Shown here piece after piece: positions 1 through 12,672 of a stretch of DNA of 64,000 nucleotides (position 1 is the stretch's first letter; each line of letters opens with the position of its first letter). The notes under the pieces were generated by a model. It had not been told where the DNA came from. It did no database searches and worked only from the letters and a program-made list of their open reading frames with translations. This stretch comes from Anticarsia gemmatalis (Eukaryota; Arthropoda; Insecta; Lepidoptera; Erebidae): assembly GCF_050436995.1 (NCBI RefSeq), contig NC_134756.1:5332001-5396000 (forward strand), read 5' to 3'. Position numbers and translations under genes: made by a program.

Positions 1-3000
1 GGATAGGTAAGTCCTAAAGCTAATGTTTCTTGTTCTACTAATGTTAACTGCAAAATCCTATTTCTTCAATATCTAACGAACTAATTTTTTTCTTTTTATT
101 TATGCTCATTTCTATGAAGGTTTGAAAGAATAATAAACATAACAGACGTAAGTTGTTTTTCACAATCATAATTCACAAGTTTATTCAGTAATATCATCTT
201 ATACACCTTTTAAAATAAACCTTTAGAGAAATGCAATAAATTTCAATGTTATCTTACTGCAAGGTATCTCAATCTTCGCCACAGGTGGTCTGGGCGCCGG
301 CCTGACATCACGAAGGTTGACAAGGAAGCTTTTACCGCATCTCTTGCTATCTAGCACACATTAGGTCTAGGAAATGAAAGTTGTAGTTTAGGTTTAGCTA
401 TAACTTAGCTGGTATAAATGATAAGCCAACTTGTAGATGTTAATGTCACATTTGTGGGCACAAATATTTAGGTATTGCTTGCTTCGCTCACGCGTAAATT
501 GATATGTTTTTGCTATTTTCCTAGCATTTTTTTCCTCCCTTGAAAAAAATATGACAAAGACAATACAATCAGCCGAATTCTTGGGCCGTTCTAAAGTTCT
601 GTGCTGACCAAACACATTTGGCGATTAAAGTTAGATCAATGTTTCACGATGAGAATTGAGTCTTTTAACAACATCATTTATTAAAAAATATTTAATCCTT
701 TTAAATGAACCAGTATCTTTTTACTCACAGCAATCATAACTCTTTCTTCAAAAGTTATAACGTGTTCATATTTTATCAAATGCGTTATGTTTTATTATGT
801 TAATATAATATTATTCGTTCACAATAACATCCTACACTCCAATAACTCAAATAGACATGTAAAGCAGCATTCCTTCTTCCTTACCCTTTCACGTAATACG
901 TAACAATGACCACGAGATGGGCATTAGAAATCAAACAAAAAAACTTATGGCCTTCAGAAATATGTTGGTGATTCATCGCAGTCGTGAACTTTTATGGGCA
1001 ATGGCAGGTGTCTCAATTTAAAATAGTCGTTATATCTTATTTATTTGATATTGTAAAACTATCAACAGATCATTCAGGTGATACTTTTTTAATTTGGAGT
1101 AAAGAACCAGTTGATACTTTTTCTGCGTAGTGGTAAGACAAGAGGTTAGGTTTGATTTTTATGAATTAGTTCAAGCACAGGAAGCGGTTCTAATTATGTC
1201 AATCATAAAATCGAACTAATTGATACCTTTGATGTGTGTCAAAACATGTTAGACAGGTTTTTACTATTTTATGACTTTATCTGATTCTCATATCGCTGAT
1301 AGATGTGAGATTCGTAAGCACGTACAAACATTTACTAATCAATATTATGAAAATAAGAGAATAACTAAAATATTATTTGGAATCAGATACAAAAAATTTG
1401 CTTTTCTCTGTAATTTCACTGAACCTTACAATTAATTTTTAACTCGAGTCAAAACTAATTAGCTCTTAAGTTTCCTTCTATGCGGTTTTAAATCTAAAGC
1501 TTTGTGAAAAGCAGGAACGTAAAATCTTTGAGTGTAAAATAAGAATGCAATGGTACTATTAAACTATAGAAATGACGTAAAACGAATATCATTGAACTCT
1601 ATGTAACCGCTCTTTCAGTACAAATTGGTAGTTAAACTTCGTACTCGTTGCTCTTACCATCTTACTCTTAAGATAGAATAATATTTTCGACTTGTAATAG
1701 CAATCTAGGCCTGCTATTCAATATTTCTGCTTCACAAGCTTTTTATAATATCACAACAGTATGTAACAATGTGTATAACAACTATCTGCCCGAAAGTGTT
1801 TTTCAACTGCACGCAATATTGTGGTAACTGTTTACTATCTTTTTCTAAGAATCCTTTTCATCACTAGTAAATACAGCATGAAAATCTGTTTAGCATGTTC
1901 CATATTGTCAATTTCATCAATCTAACCAATTTACAAACGTTATAAAGTTAGCAGCAAGTATAAGTGTTTCGACCCAGTAAGACCAGGAATCCAGGAGCTT
2001 CGAACGATTAATGATCGCAAGTCGTGATCAACCTCAGGTCAATGAGGCGGCTCATTACCATTGTAATCGGTAGTTTGTTTAACAATCGTGAAGGCTACTG
2101 GGAGAGCTGTTTACTTAGATCATGCCTTGTCCATAATAAACCACGATTGGAAGGTCTGTATTTCATAAAATATGTAATAAAACGGAAATTTATTAGGCGA
2201 AAAATCCGTCAAATCAACGCAATTTTTATTTAAATTGGTTAGTTAATTAAAATAAGTCCGTTGTATAGTTTTTAGTAATTTTATAACACCTATCACATAC
2301 TTTCCACGACTAGATATATTACACAGGAAAGGTAGAAATTGTAAGAACAAAAAAAAATACGAAATTTCATGGCATTCGGAAAAAATACCTCAAGATGCAG
2401 TAAGCGAGAAAAATTTAATCATTGACAAGTAAACTTGTTAAATGAGAGACAAGCACCGTAATTTTAACTTCACCATGCGAGACCACACGTGAAACCAATC
2501 GATAACAATTAGCGAGAACTCCTTACTTGATACGCAATACTTTTAAAATAAGGAAGTCATATAAATATAAACTCGGTGAAGACACTAAAAAAGTCTGTGT
2601 AATATTTCAAGAAGCCCACCCGCGGGCATCGCTTCCTTGTGGACATTTATGGTATGGAACTATGGATGTTTACTGGGCATCCTATTGTGCTAACAGTGTA
2701 AAACTATGACTAGGCTTATGAACATAGTAAACGCCTACTCTTTATCTAAATATGCTTATGACCTACGAGTATAATGATGTTCTTAGCATATTTTACGACC
2801 GTAATAATTTATCGGTCAATATTTACAAGGAGTAGAATAATATCCTATGTTAGGTAAAGTATTGTAGGTTTTACTTGCTTCTTGTTTGCTTTGATGTTAC
2901 TTTACCAAGACCAAGCCAAGCAAGAAAACATGATTTTATTTTTTCTTACGTATTTCATTGTTTTGTTTCGGCATACATTTGCGTTGCCAATCATACTTAA

Positions 3001-3999
3001 TAGTGCGTGACAAAAATTAATAATATCCCTATAATATAGTACTTCTTTTAGCACTGTAGGCAATTCACGTTGAAAAATACAATAAGATAATTACTAAATA
3101 ATTTAAATTAGTAAAAGAGAGTAGAGTGATCAATGATTAAACCAGTATTTACACAAAATGGTTAACTGGCTCGTAATTTGTTACTTATCCTTCCAAACAT
3201 AAACAAATACGCAATTAATTATTACTTATACAAACATTCGCAATAACATCGTACGCGTTATCGCTAACGAACAAATAACGAAAGTTTTCGCGATACACAA
3301 TAACTATGGTTAACTCCGGTCGCCAATACAAATAAATGCCAAATAACTTTGTAAATCGATAGACACACCTACTAACAAAACATTTATTGTATTTGCCTCT
3401 CGATAGGATACCTACTATGGCCTCTGAGGAATTATTTTTTAATTATTTTGTTATTACATAAAATATAGAGTTTATTATACATACATTAAATCACGCTTTC
3501 TACCAATAGGGGTAGAAAAACCTAATCTTTTATCTAATTAGATGATATAGGTATGTTTTAGTAAATAAAATCGTAGTCTTCCATTCATATCAAAACTAGG
3601 AACAAATAGCAAATAAATCATTTAAAATTCACAAATAGCCTGCGGCTAGACGAAGGCAATAAATGATATCATTGACCTGTGCATCCTCAAATTGTTAATG
3701 GAATGTGGTCATTATCCCGCTGCATAACCTATTAAAATAAATTAGATAAAGCCAATATCCGTTTTCAGTCAATCATTGTGCTATAAATATAGTATTTCGC
3801 AATAACGTTTGACGTAGGAATTTCCTAGTACTGTTCGAACCTTTCTAAAAGCTATAGTCTATACTACAATACTATAAAGAGTCTATTAGTACTTTATTTT
3901 AACCATAATTTAAAAGATTTGTATGAAAGTATATTTGTTATTCTTTCACGCAAAAACCAATTAACGGATTTTAATGAAATTTAGTACACATATAGTTTA
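1..3999. other. AT-rich non-coding DNA, nothing recognised
   Basis: Only short chance open frames (up to about 73 codons), with no splice-bounded exon, RNA gene or clear repeat. Composition is uniformly AT-rich. Confidence 0.6.
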
Positions 4000-4243
4000 C
4001 TAGCTGACCCGCGCAACTTCGCTTGCGTCACATAAGAGAATCATAATTTTCCCCGTTTTTGCAACATTTTTCACTGGTACTCTGCTCCTATTGGTCGTAG
4101 CGTGATGATATATAGCCTATAACCTTCCTCGATAGATGGGCTATCTAACACTGAAAGAATTTTTCGAATCGGACCAGTAGTTCCCGAGATTAGCGCGTTC
4201 AAACAAACAAACAAACTCTTCAGCTTTATAATATTAGTATAGA
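4000..4243 (-). mobile_element. Non-autonomous Helitron, 244 bp
   Basis: On the minus strand it starts TCTATACTAATATTATAAAG and ends gcgcgggtCAGCTAG. The base before is A and the base after is T, exactly the Helitron insertion rule (5'-TC ... CTRR-3' between A and T). A gtttgtttgtttg motif lies near the 5' end. It has no coding capacity; it would depend on a Rep/helicase encoded elsewhere. Confidence 0.8.
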
Positions 4244-6160
4244 TAACTTAGATTAACATATACAGTACTTTTTATTTAGAAACGTATTGACTTCTACGAA
4301 ATCGCGGGCAGACACAAATTTAATTATATAGTTAAATTACCGTTATAACGAACACTATAATTTGAATGACTACGAAGCAAATTTCAGCTATTATTATAAA
4401 CTAACAATGAACTATGAGTTCCTGGATCCGTCGGAATAAAAAGTAAGGTTAACAAAGGTATGGCACGGCTACTCCTCTATTGTGATTAATTTCCTCAGCA
4501 ATCAGCGCAGACACTTGATGGACGTCGCTTTGCTTTAGACATAGGGCTGTGTAGTATAAAAAGTAGCTTTTTTAACTGGAAGCATTATTCACTTTATTAC
4601 TTCAAACCTTTTACTTTATGAGCTACAATTTTATATTATTTTTATTTTCTGACTAGTATTTAGTTTGCGTCTAAATGTTATTTAGACATTTCAGGTATAA
4701 TAATTCGATTTCGTTTCCTAAAAGCTTTCTATAAAAATAAAACTTTTTAACTTTTACTACATTATATACTTAATTGCTGGATTTTTGCTCTGATCTTGTA
4801 AGCTAATGGGTTAAAGAAAATGATAAAATCTTGCTTAAAATTATTGTGATCAAAGGCAAGTTAAAACCATAGAAACATTTATTACCTTTATGTTTGCACA
4901 TTTGATTACACATTCATAGTAAACACGTTCTTCATAAAATTTCACAATCCCATTAGAATATTTAAATACACGTCCACCGTTAAACTTTAGAAACTAACAA
5001 AGCCATTTCATACAATATTCTTTAGTGGCACCCCTGAGCTGTGTAGGTATGAATAAGGCATAAAGGCCAGTCTGTAGTGTTACAATGTATAGCAAATGGA
5101 CTGGGCAGCTCGGGACCCTCAGGGGTGAACAACGTAGCGATAACTAGTGTGCAAGGGATGAAGCACAAACAACTAAAATGTGCACAATATTGCCACTTGA
5201 AAATATTAGTTTGGTATCTTACTCGCATTCTGTATTGTAAATAGTTAATGACTGTAGTGAGGTTCTCTACAGCCGGTAAAGAGTATCGAGAGTTTGATAT
5301 TTAAAATGTACTGCAAGAATGGTTTCTACGGCGCCTGTTATTTCAGAACTTGTTCTTCGAATTTCAGACAAATTATCTCGATAGCTAATCGGTTATCTAC
5401 ATTAGATATACATAGGTATAGAGAATCACGCTGCTACTTCTTTTTTGTCTAAGACTGAAGTTTGTGCTTTTGTTTATCAATATATATATCATCTATAGCT
5501 TATCAGATGGAATTTCGCCAATTATTACTATAACTTTATTAAGCAAATGGGTTAACTTACCTATACACTGTGAAACCGGCCCTTAGTTGAAAATGCATTT
5601 ATTGATTAGATCAATAAGTGTTTGTTAATCAAAAAAGATTTATAGTTCTGCAATATTTCTAAACGCAATCAGTCTACTAAGACCTATTTTATCCTTTCAT
5701 TAATAACAGTGTAATACTTGTAATTACGAAAATTTACGATAGTGTTGAGTCAATACTAATTATTTATTATTGTCCAAAGGCTGGTAAATGATTAATTAGT
5801 TATTTGCTCAAGCATCGAATCGCTTTTGAAACTTCATTGCACTTTGATTGACATTTTTATGAACCCTCAAGCTATAAGTGTAATAATGAGTTATAGTGAA
5901 TGATTAACTAATTTTGTTGAGAAATGCAATTAGTGTTAGGCTGTGTGTAACATGACAATGACAATAATTCAGGTTAAAAGGTTTGTTTCTTTTTCATTTT
6001 GAAGTAACGAAGTTAAAATTACGAAATAAATGTCAAAAGTATTTATTTTTTACTTAGGGAAAACAAACAGTTACATACTTTTCTTAAGCATGTCAATAAG
6101 TTATCGAATTATAATATGATGATCGTTGTTAATAAATTTATATCATCCAATATGACTCGG

Positions 6161-6212
6161 GAATTAACGCGAACATGCATTTTACTTTGGATTGCATGTT
6201 CGCCTTAATTTC
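6161..6212. repeat. Imperfect palindrome, MITE remnant
   Basis: gaattaacgcgaacatgca at 6161-6179 pairs with 6193-6212 with two mismatches. Part of the motif recurs at 6222-6238 (attaacgaacatgcaac) and, decayed, at 9294-9340. Confidence 0.65.
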
Positions 6213-7549
6213 TTAACAATATTAACGAACATGCAACGAAAACAACTAAAAAACTATATTACCACAATTTAACCACATTAATTAATAATGTGTACACAAT
6301 AAAATTAATTAGAACCAATAAATTCTTAATCACGATCGTATGGACGTGGCCTAAATGCGTGTAAATAGCCTGACAGTAGCAATAGGTTCCGCCACCTGTC
6401 ATGTCGGACACGCGACTGCTGCAACGTAGATATATAGACCCCAATGCATTGCCACAGAGAAACTATATCGAAATCAATACTACTTACTGTAATTAATTAA
6501 TCAATAAAATATTTGTTATAGAAAATGCATCAACCACACGGTGATACATAAATACAAATACTTTGTGACTTCGGAAAAGATTTGTGGACATTCTCCTAAG
6601 ATGCCAATTCGTTTTTTCTCTTACTTTTGTTTCCTGATTTTCATAAACGTAACAATATCAATTTCTACGAATATTTCCCTATCATTATCTTACTTTAACG
6701 GTAAGGATTTATAAACATAAATAGTTTTGTAGATTGTACTTCCTTTCCTGTCTCTTTACAATTACAAACATAGAAAGGTGTGGAAAATGTCGGTATGTTT
6801 ATAAGCATCCTTTCAATAGAAGCGCAATTACACATTTCTTAACAATATTTATACATTGACATACTTTAAAGTTTTCTTTACCTATAGCAAATTGCAATAC
6901 CATAAGATTTTTCCTTTCCCTCAAGCCTTTTCCTTAATTTTACCGGTATGAAAAACTACCGAATAGGTAGAACAGTATCATAACTCTTTTTATCCTTTTC
7001 AAGCTTTCAAAGCAACCGAACAAATTTGATTCTATAATATTAGTAATCTACATTTAGATAACATGCAGCTGCATTATGTATTCTGAAACAAGCCTGAAAA
7101 CGTATCCATTTTCATGAAACGAGTTCAGTGGAACATGTGGACACTCCATATATTTTGTGACAAACTTGCAACATACAGGCAACCACCTGAACAAATTCAA
7201 CTTCACTAATGCATTGTTATTTGTTGCAAACTGTAGTTTAGCAAAACTAAGTGTGCCTCGTTTTCAGAACGCTTTCTAAATGTATTACATTTAAACGGTA
7301 TTTTATGGGTGCTTTAACAATGCTTTAAATGCTTGGATATATGCTTTGAATAGGGTTACGTACGTAGCAATGGGACACAATTATTTATCAAGTATTTTTG
7401 ACTTTAACTCATCGATAGAACTTTTGACTCGATATTGAATATAAGTAAGCAGCCATTTGTGAAATCCACGGCGAACCAAAAAACAATAAACTAATTTAAT
7501 TTAATTTATAATATTTGCTTCGGTAATATTTTATCAGTGGTAAACCGTA

Positions 7550-7576
7550 AATACGGAAGCTATTAGCTTCCGTATT
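7550..7576. repeat. Perfect 13-bp palindrome
   Basis: aatacggaagcta - t - tagcttccgtatt is perfect over 13 bp per arm with a one-base centre. No T-run follows, and its role is unknown. Confidence 0.85.
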
Positions 7577-9133
7577 GCATATAGAATACTAATTGACTCA
7601 TGTGAGAAAACAACCAACAAAGTAGTCAGTCAAGCTTTAAACCCCTCTTGAATGATCATTCATCGCTTATTCCTTTGTAACTATTGTCTATCGGTAGATT
7701 CGGAAAAGTCGTAGAGAACAGCCTGCATTTTGGTTCTCAGTTTTCTTAAGCGTAATATTTTTATCGTCACATTATACTGCTTGCCTAAGATCCAAGCGTC
7801 AGTAACTTAAAGTAATTTGAAAAGTCAAAGTTCTGATATGATAGTACCTATCAGTCCAATAAAGTTGTCGTCCCATAGAAATAATTTAAACCTGAGTCTT
7901 CCAGTACTGATTACTGCAATCATTGACAAGAGCAATTCAATTTACGCCGGTAATTAAAATCTTAATGATCCTAATTATATTTTGATAATACAGTGAAAAT
8001 TTACTTATACCACTTATTCCTCAACTTCATAATCTCCATTCCTTTGACTTCAAAGTTATGCCTCAAAGCAAACTACATGCATAACTTATTCCAAGCGATT
8101 ATACTAACAGTAAGAAGTCTTGGAAACTATCAAACGTACTTTAAATCAGTTGTAAGCATATTTCATAAGTTCAATAGGTCATCACTGACATCGGATTTGC
8201 AACACGTTAACTAAGGAGAAAGGAACGGTTGATATATAGAAAATACTAAGTAATACAGTAAGTAATTGTAGTTACCCAACTGTGTAGGATTTATCTATTA
8301 AGTAATGATGCTTTATGAAATGTTGATTGTGAATTGTAGTTAACGATGTCTTTTGCTTTGCTTTGTGTCTACGTAAGTTGGTTAAGAAACCAACTGCAAC
8401 CAAGCAACTCCATCTGTGAGTTTATTAGACATTACTAGCGAATGAATTTTTGCACGTTGTACGATATTTTTATTTTTGATACAACTTATTTTCGTGTTAA
8501 AGAACGTAGGTCTTTGTAAAAGTGTAGATTGTAGTTTACAAAAATGGGTATTCTCTTAACAAAAATAGTTTAAAAAGAACCTATATTGAAAACGCATAAC
8601 TCGAAGTCAACAATATCTTACAATATCTTCATATCAAAATTATTACACGAACACATTCAATTAAAACCAACAATCCCCAAAAGTGTCGACAATAGCAAAA
8701 CTCTAATCTAATCCACATATTCATTTAGCGTCGTGTTCTTTTCAATAAGACCCGCCCTTTCCTCGTACTGAGACGTGTGTAATTGAAAACCTACTCGGAG
8801 TCTGGGGGAGGTACTAATACATTTCATTGTTGTTCTAACAGTATTCTTTGACTACATGTTCGTAAGAAACATGTCGAGATGTTTGTTGTGTTTGGCTTAA
8901 TGAGATGAGTTTGTATTACATTGTACAACATTTTCAATGGATATTCGTATTCTGTTAAGAGCGTATTTTAAAGACGGGTAAGTAATGGTAGGTAGGTATT
9001 TGAAATTCGTATTAGAATTTTTAATTGTGTACGTCAGATTCCATTATTTGAACGACAAACTCGCTCTTTCAGTAAGGCAGAGACATTTAAAAAAAGCTGA
9101 GAGCGCAATTAATTGGCACTTTAACTCTCGTAT

Positions 9134-9231
9134 TCTGAGGTACATTTAGCGGTAGTTTATCTATTCAAAAGCGTTTAAACTCAATAAAAAAACGCTATCG
9201 AATATATAAACTACCGCTAAATGTACTCAGA
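9134..9231. repeat. 98-bp hairpin repeat
   Basis: Arms tctgaggtacatttagcggt... (9134-9160) and its complement (9206-9231) differ by one missing base. An inner pair, aagcgttt/aaacgct, continues the stem. It is probably a short MITE remnant. Confidence 0.75.
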
Positions 9232-9293
9232 AACCGGGCATACGTTATTTGAAGCAGATCTGCAATCAATAAAATTGCAATGTGTTATAGGAT

Positions 9294-9340
9294 ACGGGAA
9301 TTAACGTAAACACGCATTTTACCTTAAAATGCCTAACGTT
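9294..9340 (+). repeat. Decayed relative of the 6161-6212 repeat
   Basis: gggaattaacgtaaacacgc followed by attttacc and aaaatgcctaacgtt mirrors the 6.2-kb repeat with several changes. Confidence 0.5.
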
Positions 9341-10437
9341 TCGGTGCAGGTTGGCTGACAACAATATTGCAAGTTATACGTAATACTTATTGCATTTATA
9401 TTGCACCTCCTACATAACTTAGATATCAATAAATACAGCTGGCTGTGAACGAATCATACGTTAAGGATTGTCTTCACGTGGGCACGGTGCCCAGGAATCC
9501 GAGAGATGCGATCATTAAGTTAATACGTCCGGAATACTAATCGTTTCTACACACAAAGAAATACTACCGCTTATACTTGGCGAGACTGTTTAGCTGATAA
9601 GTTAACAAACTGCCAAATGACAAAATAATTTCTACGATTATATGTTAAACTATCGAATCACTCCGAATAAGAATGCGCTAAATAATATACGGTTTAGTGC
9701 AACATTTTTGACAGCTTGCAATTTAACAATTTTCTGGGATAGAATAAAAACTACTGTGTTTTTTATCAATTTGTAAATGGTGTAATGTTGTTGTAAATAA
9801 TATATTTTTGTACATAGGTATATATTATTATCGAATATTAATAAATACCTGTCCCTAAAAAAAATATGGTGTTTATAATCTTTCTGTGATTCAAGTATAT
9901 ACTTCTACTATCATGACTTTTTAAACTTAAGTATTATAGATGTGTATGTTAGGATCTATTCTTTAAATAATCTTAAATTCAGAGAAAACCCGTGCTCATC
10001 ATTTGGATTTTAAAGCGAAAATTTAGTATTAATCTATCTAATCTAGACCCAAAATTAACTACGCGGTGACTCAATTGCTTGATTTATTGGCGCATTACTC
10101 ATGCATGTTTGACATTTCAATATTAATTATCTATATCAATGGGTAGACAATTACGTAAATAATATCGCAATTACCGTAATAACTATAATCGTAACAGTTA
10201 TAGTAAAACTGAGCGACTACGGAACCAATTATGCGAGGCAAGTGAGGCAACGTTAGTATAAAACAATATTACTTACTATGTAAATGTGCCCTACGCTTAA
10301 GGGTGTTTCAATTATCACACGCATTGTGAGGTAAATTGACACACGGAGAATGAATCTCTGGAAGAGACTCCTTCTGTAGATAAGTATTTCCTTTATATTG
10401 ATTAAAAATGATTAATATATTCTGGCTTTTCAAACTG

Positions 10438-10704
10438 ATAAATAAATAAATAAATATCATTGGACAACTCACACACGGTCATTTGATTCCAAACTAAGCA
10501 GAGCTTGTACTATGGTAACCAAATAACTGATAAACATACTTATATACTTCTAAATACATACTTATATAGATAATTCACAACCAGGCTCAGAACAAATACT
10601 CGTGCTCATCACACAAAGATTTGTCCCGGGTGGGATTCGAGCCCACCACACGCGGCGCGACGGTTGTTGCGGCGAGGTGACCGCTTAAACCACTGCGCCA
10701 AACG
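10438..10704 (-). mobile_element. tRNA-derived SINE
   Basis: Minus strand: a tRNA-like head at about 10621-10704 with an A box (TGGCGCAGTGGTTTAAG) and a B box (GGGCTCGAATCCC), then a ~170-bp body, then an (ATTT)n tail at 10438-10455. There is no cloverleaf acceptor stem, so it is not a functional tRNA. A target duplication was not clear. Confidence 0.85.
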
Positions 10705-11524
10705 TGCAGTTAATAGTCTTGATAGTCTTTGTTTTACACTGCAGCAAAAATAAGCAATAAGGTATATACCTCTAATATTATAATGTAACAGGTCTTAAAC
10801 GCCATTGAAAATTAAAGGTTAGGATACCCTATTTGTCACCCGACGTTTCGAATAAAGCGTAATAAGGTACTTACATTCAAATCGTTCCAAGTCGGTATAT
10901 GAAATATTCAGTAAACGAAAAAACGAACAGCATCAAGCTCGGAAAGTAGTTTTGAGATCGATAAATTGATTTGACACATTTAAATATTGTGATTAAACGT
11001 CAATAGTTGCAATAAACAAGGATCGTCGGTAGGAGCGTACATTGTCAGCATTATCAGATATCCGACACCGCAGTAACAATTCAGATGGTCTAACAAATTT
11101 TCAACAACACCAACTCAAGTTGACCACTAAACAAATAGTTTCAACTCCATAAATTGTCTCTTCTATCGAAACACTGAAGGATCAGTAGGTTTTCCAACTA
11201 TTCGTGTTATTTAGGACGAGTCCCGTTGTAAATCTTAATCGGTGCCGGTAGAAAGTTTGGAGCAATGACCCATGAAAGGACTATCCGCACATAAATCGTG
11301 GTATCTCAGTTTCGGAGCTAAAGTTCGCGATATAGGACAGTTTTGGAGTGTTTTAAACAACAGTATTTTCTGGCCTTTTGTCACCCAATCCTTTGTTGAG
11401 ATTTATGTTTATATTCGAGATACAAAGCAGTAAAAATGTTAAGCTGTTTTACACTTTACACTTAGATGTTAAGTTGTCAGATATATGTATGTTCAAAATT
11501 GGATTAAGGTTTGGTGAAAGTTGT

Positions 11525-11997
11525 ATGCCATCAAAAACATTCTGTAAAAACCTCAAGTCTCGCCGTAAAAAGTTGTGAGATCTATATAATACCAAGTCGA
11601 TTAATCTATTTAGTCTCTACTTAAAGGACCTTCTGTCTTAAGTTATTACGTATGTTATTATCATGCCAATTAAAAAAAATACCTTTAAAACAAATAGACC
11701 GACCTGGCCATCGCATGATTTAATTATTAGTATGTATCACACTAATCAGCACGACGAGAAGACAAGTTAATGCTCCTGAAATTTTAATGGCGAATTTGTG
11801 TTTTCTTGCGATGACCAAGTCGATCTATTTGTTTTAAAGGTATTTTTTTTAATTGGCATGATAATAACATACGTAATAACTTAAGACAGAAGGTCCTTTA
11901 AGTAGAGACTAAATAGATTAATCGACTTGGTATTATATAGATCTCACAACTTTTTACGGCGAGACTTGAGGTTTTTACAGAATGTTTTTGATGGCAT
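11525..11997. repeat. Long inverted repeat (palindrome) of copy A
   Basis: The left arm (about 11525-11717) is matched by its reverse complement at about 11805-11997. Outer parts are essentially perfect; pairing decays near the loop. The length, 473 bp, equals that of the palindrome in copy C. If transcribed it would fold into a long hairpin RNA. Confidence 0.9.
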
Positions 11998-12400
11998 CTC
12001 ACTTCTTTTTGTAGAACTAACATAAGTCCAATTTGTATGGAAAGACGTTTTTTTTTTCATAATTCAACATATTTTCCAATGGGAATGTTGTTCAGTTTCA
12101 TGGGCTAAACACCCTTACGCACCCTATACCCCCTCCCGTTATGCCTCATATAGTAGGTACCTATTTACACCTATTTATTTTATTTTCTACAGTAATAATT
12201 CATTAACTGCAAATGTAACCTTGTAATCTTATACATTTATATGGGATTACAAAGTTATTGTTGCAGTTGGTGTATTTAGAAAACTGGACCAAAATTAGAA
12301 AATATTACATTTTTCCCATGATTAAGACACTAAACCCTATTTGTATTCTAAATTTTAAGCTTCTAAGTCTGCTAGAAGTACCTTAGACTTTTGATGATCG

Positions 12401-12432
12401 GTGAGTCAGTGAGTCAGTGAATCAGTGAGTGA
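12401..12432 (+). repeat. 8-base tandem array in copy A
   Basis: Units of gtgagtca/gtgaatca in tandem. Copies A and C have the same number of units; copy B (46052-46092) has one more. Confidence 0.85.
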
Positions 12433-12672
12433 CAAAATGCAAAATTTTAACAAGTTGTCATTCTTAAACCACTGGTTCAAATTGACTGAAATTTTAAATA
12501 TACCGTGTTTATACAATGACTAATTAGTTGCTGAAAATCCAGGCTTCTTGTTTCATCCACAACGAAATTATAGGGGTGTCAAAAATAGCCCGAATTGCTT
12601 CGAGAAAAGGATGTTACGGCCGTGCCGCTTTTTTTTTGCTCGACTTGCGGGGGCACTTCCGTGCCCCCAGAT

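Larger units (their letters stand above)
4244..10437. other. AT-rich non-coding DNA with small hairpins
   Basis: Apart from the hairpin repeats at 6161-6212, 7550-7576, 9134-9231 and 9294-9340, nothing was recognised. A fragment near 4298-4315 (ctacgaaatcgcgggcag) resembles the 3' end of a Helitron-like repeat but lacks the rest. Inverted bits cacccctgagctg and ctcaggggtg at 5029-5128 suggest a weak foldback. Confidence 0.5.
11525..12672 (+). mobile_element. Palindromic element, copy A (complete, 1.15 kb)
   Basis: One of three copies of the same unit. It begins atgccatc and ends cccccagat; in all copies the unit lies between AT dinucleotides, so AT may be target sequence. The left end, 11525-11997, is a near-perfect palindrome: arms of about 190 bp and a loop of about 90 bp around 11718-11804. 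The middle carries a short 8-base tandem array (12401-12432). The right end carries a GC-rich hairpin, gggggcac-ttcc-gtgccccc, at about 12649-12668. There is no transposase or other coding frame, so the element is non-autonomous. The family was not identified: the one-sided long palindrome and terminal hairpin do not fit a simple TIR MITE, and canonical Helitron TC/CTRR ends are absent. Confidence 0.85.

Noticed and set aside
5029..5128. Foldback element
   Set aside because: Only two short broken complementary stretches; not enough to call.
10621..10704. tRNA gene
   Set aside because: A and B boxes are present, but there is no acceptor stem pairing and a SINE body and tail follow.
11525..11997. 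CRISPR-like or rRNA-like structure from repeated motifs
   Set aside because: The repetition is a single large inverted repeat, not spaced direct repeats, and the context is eukaryotic.
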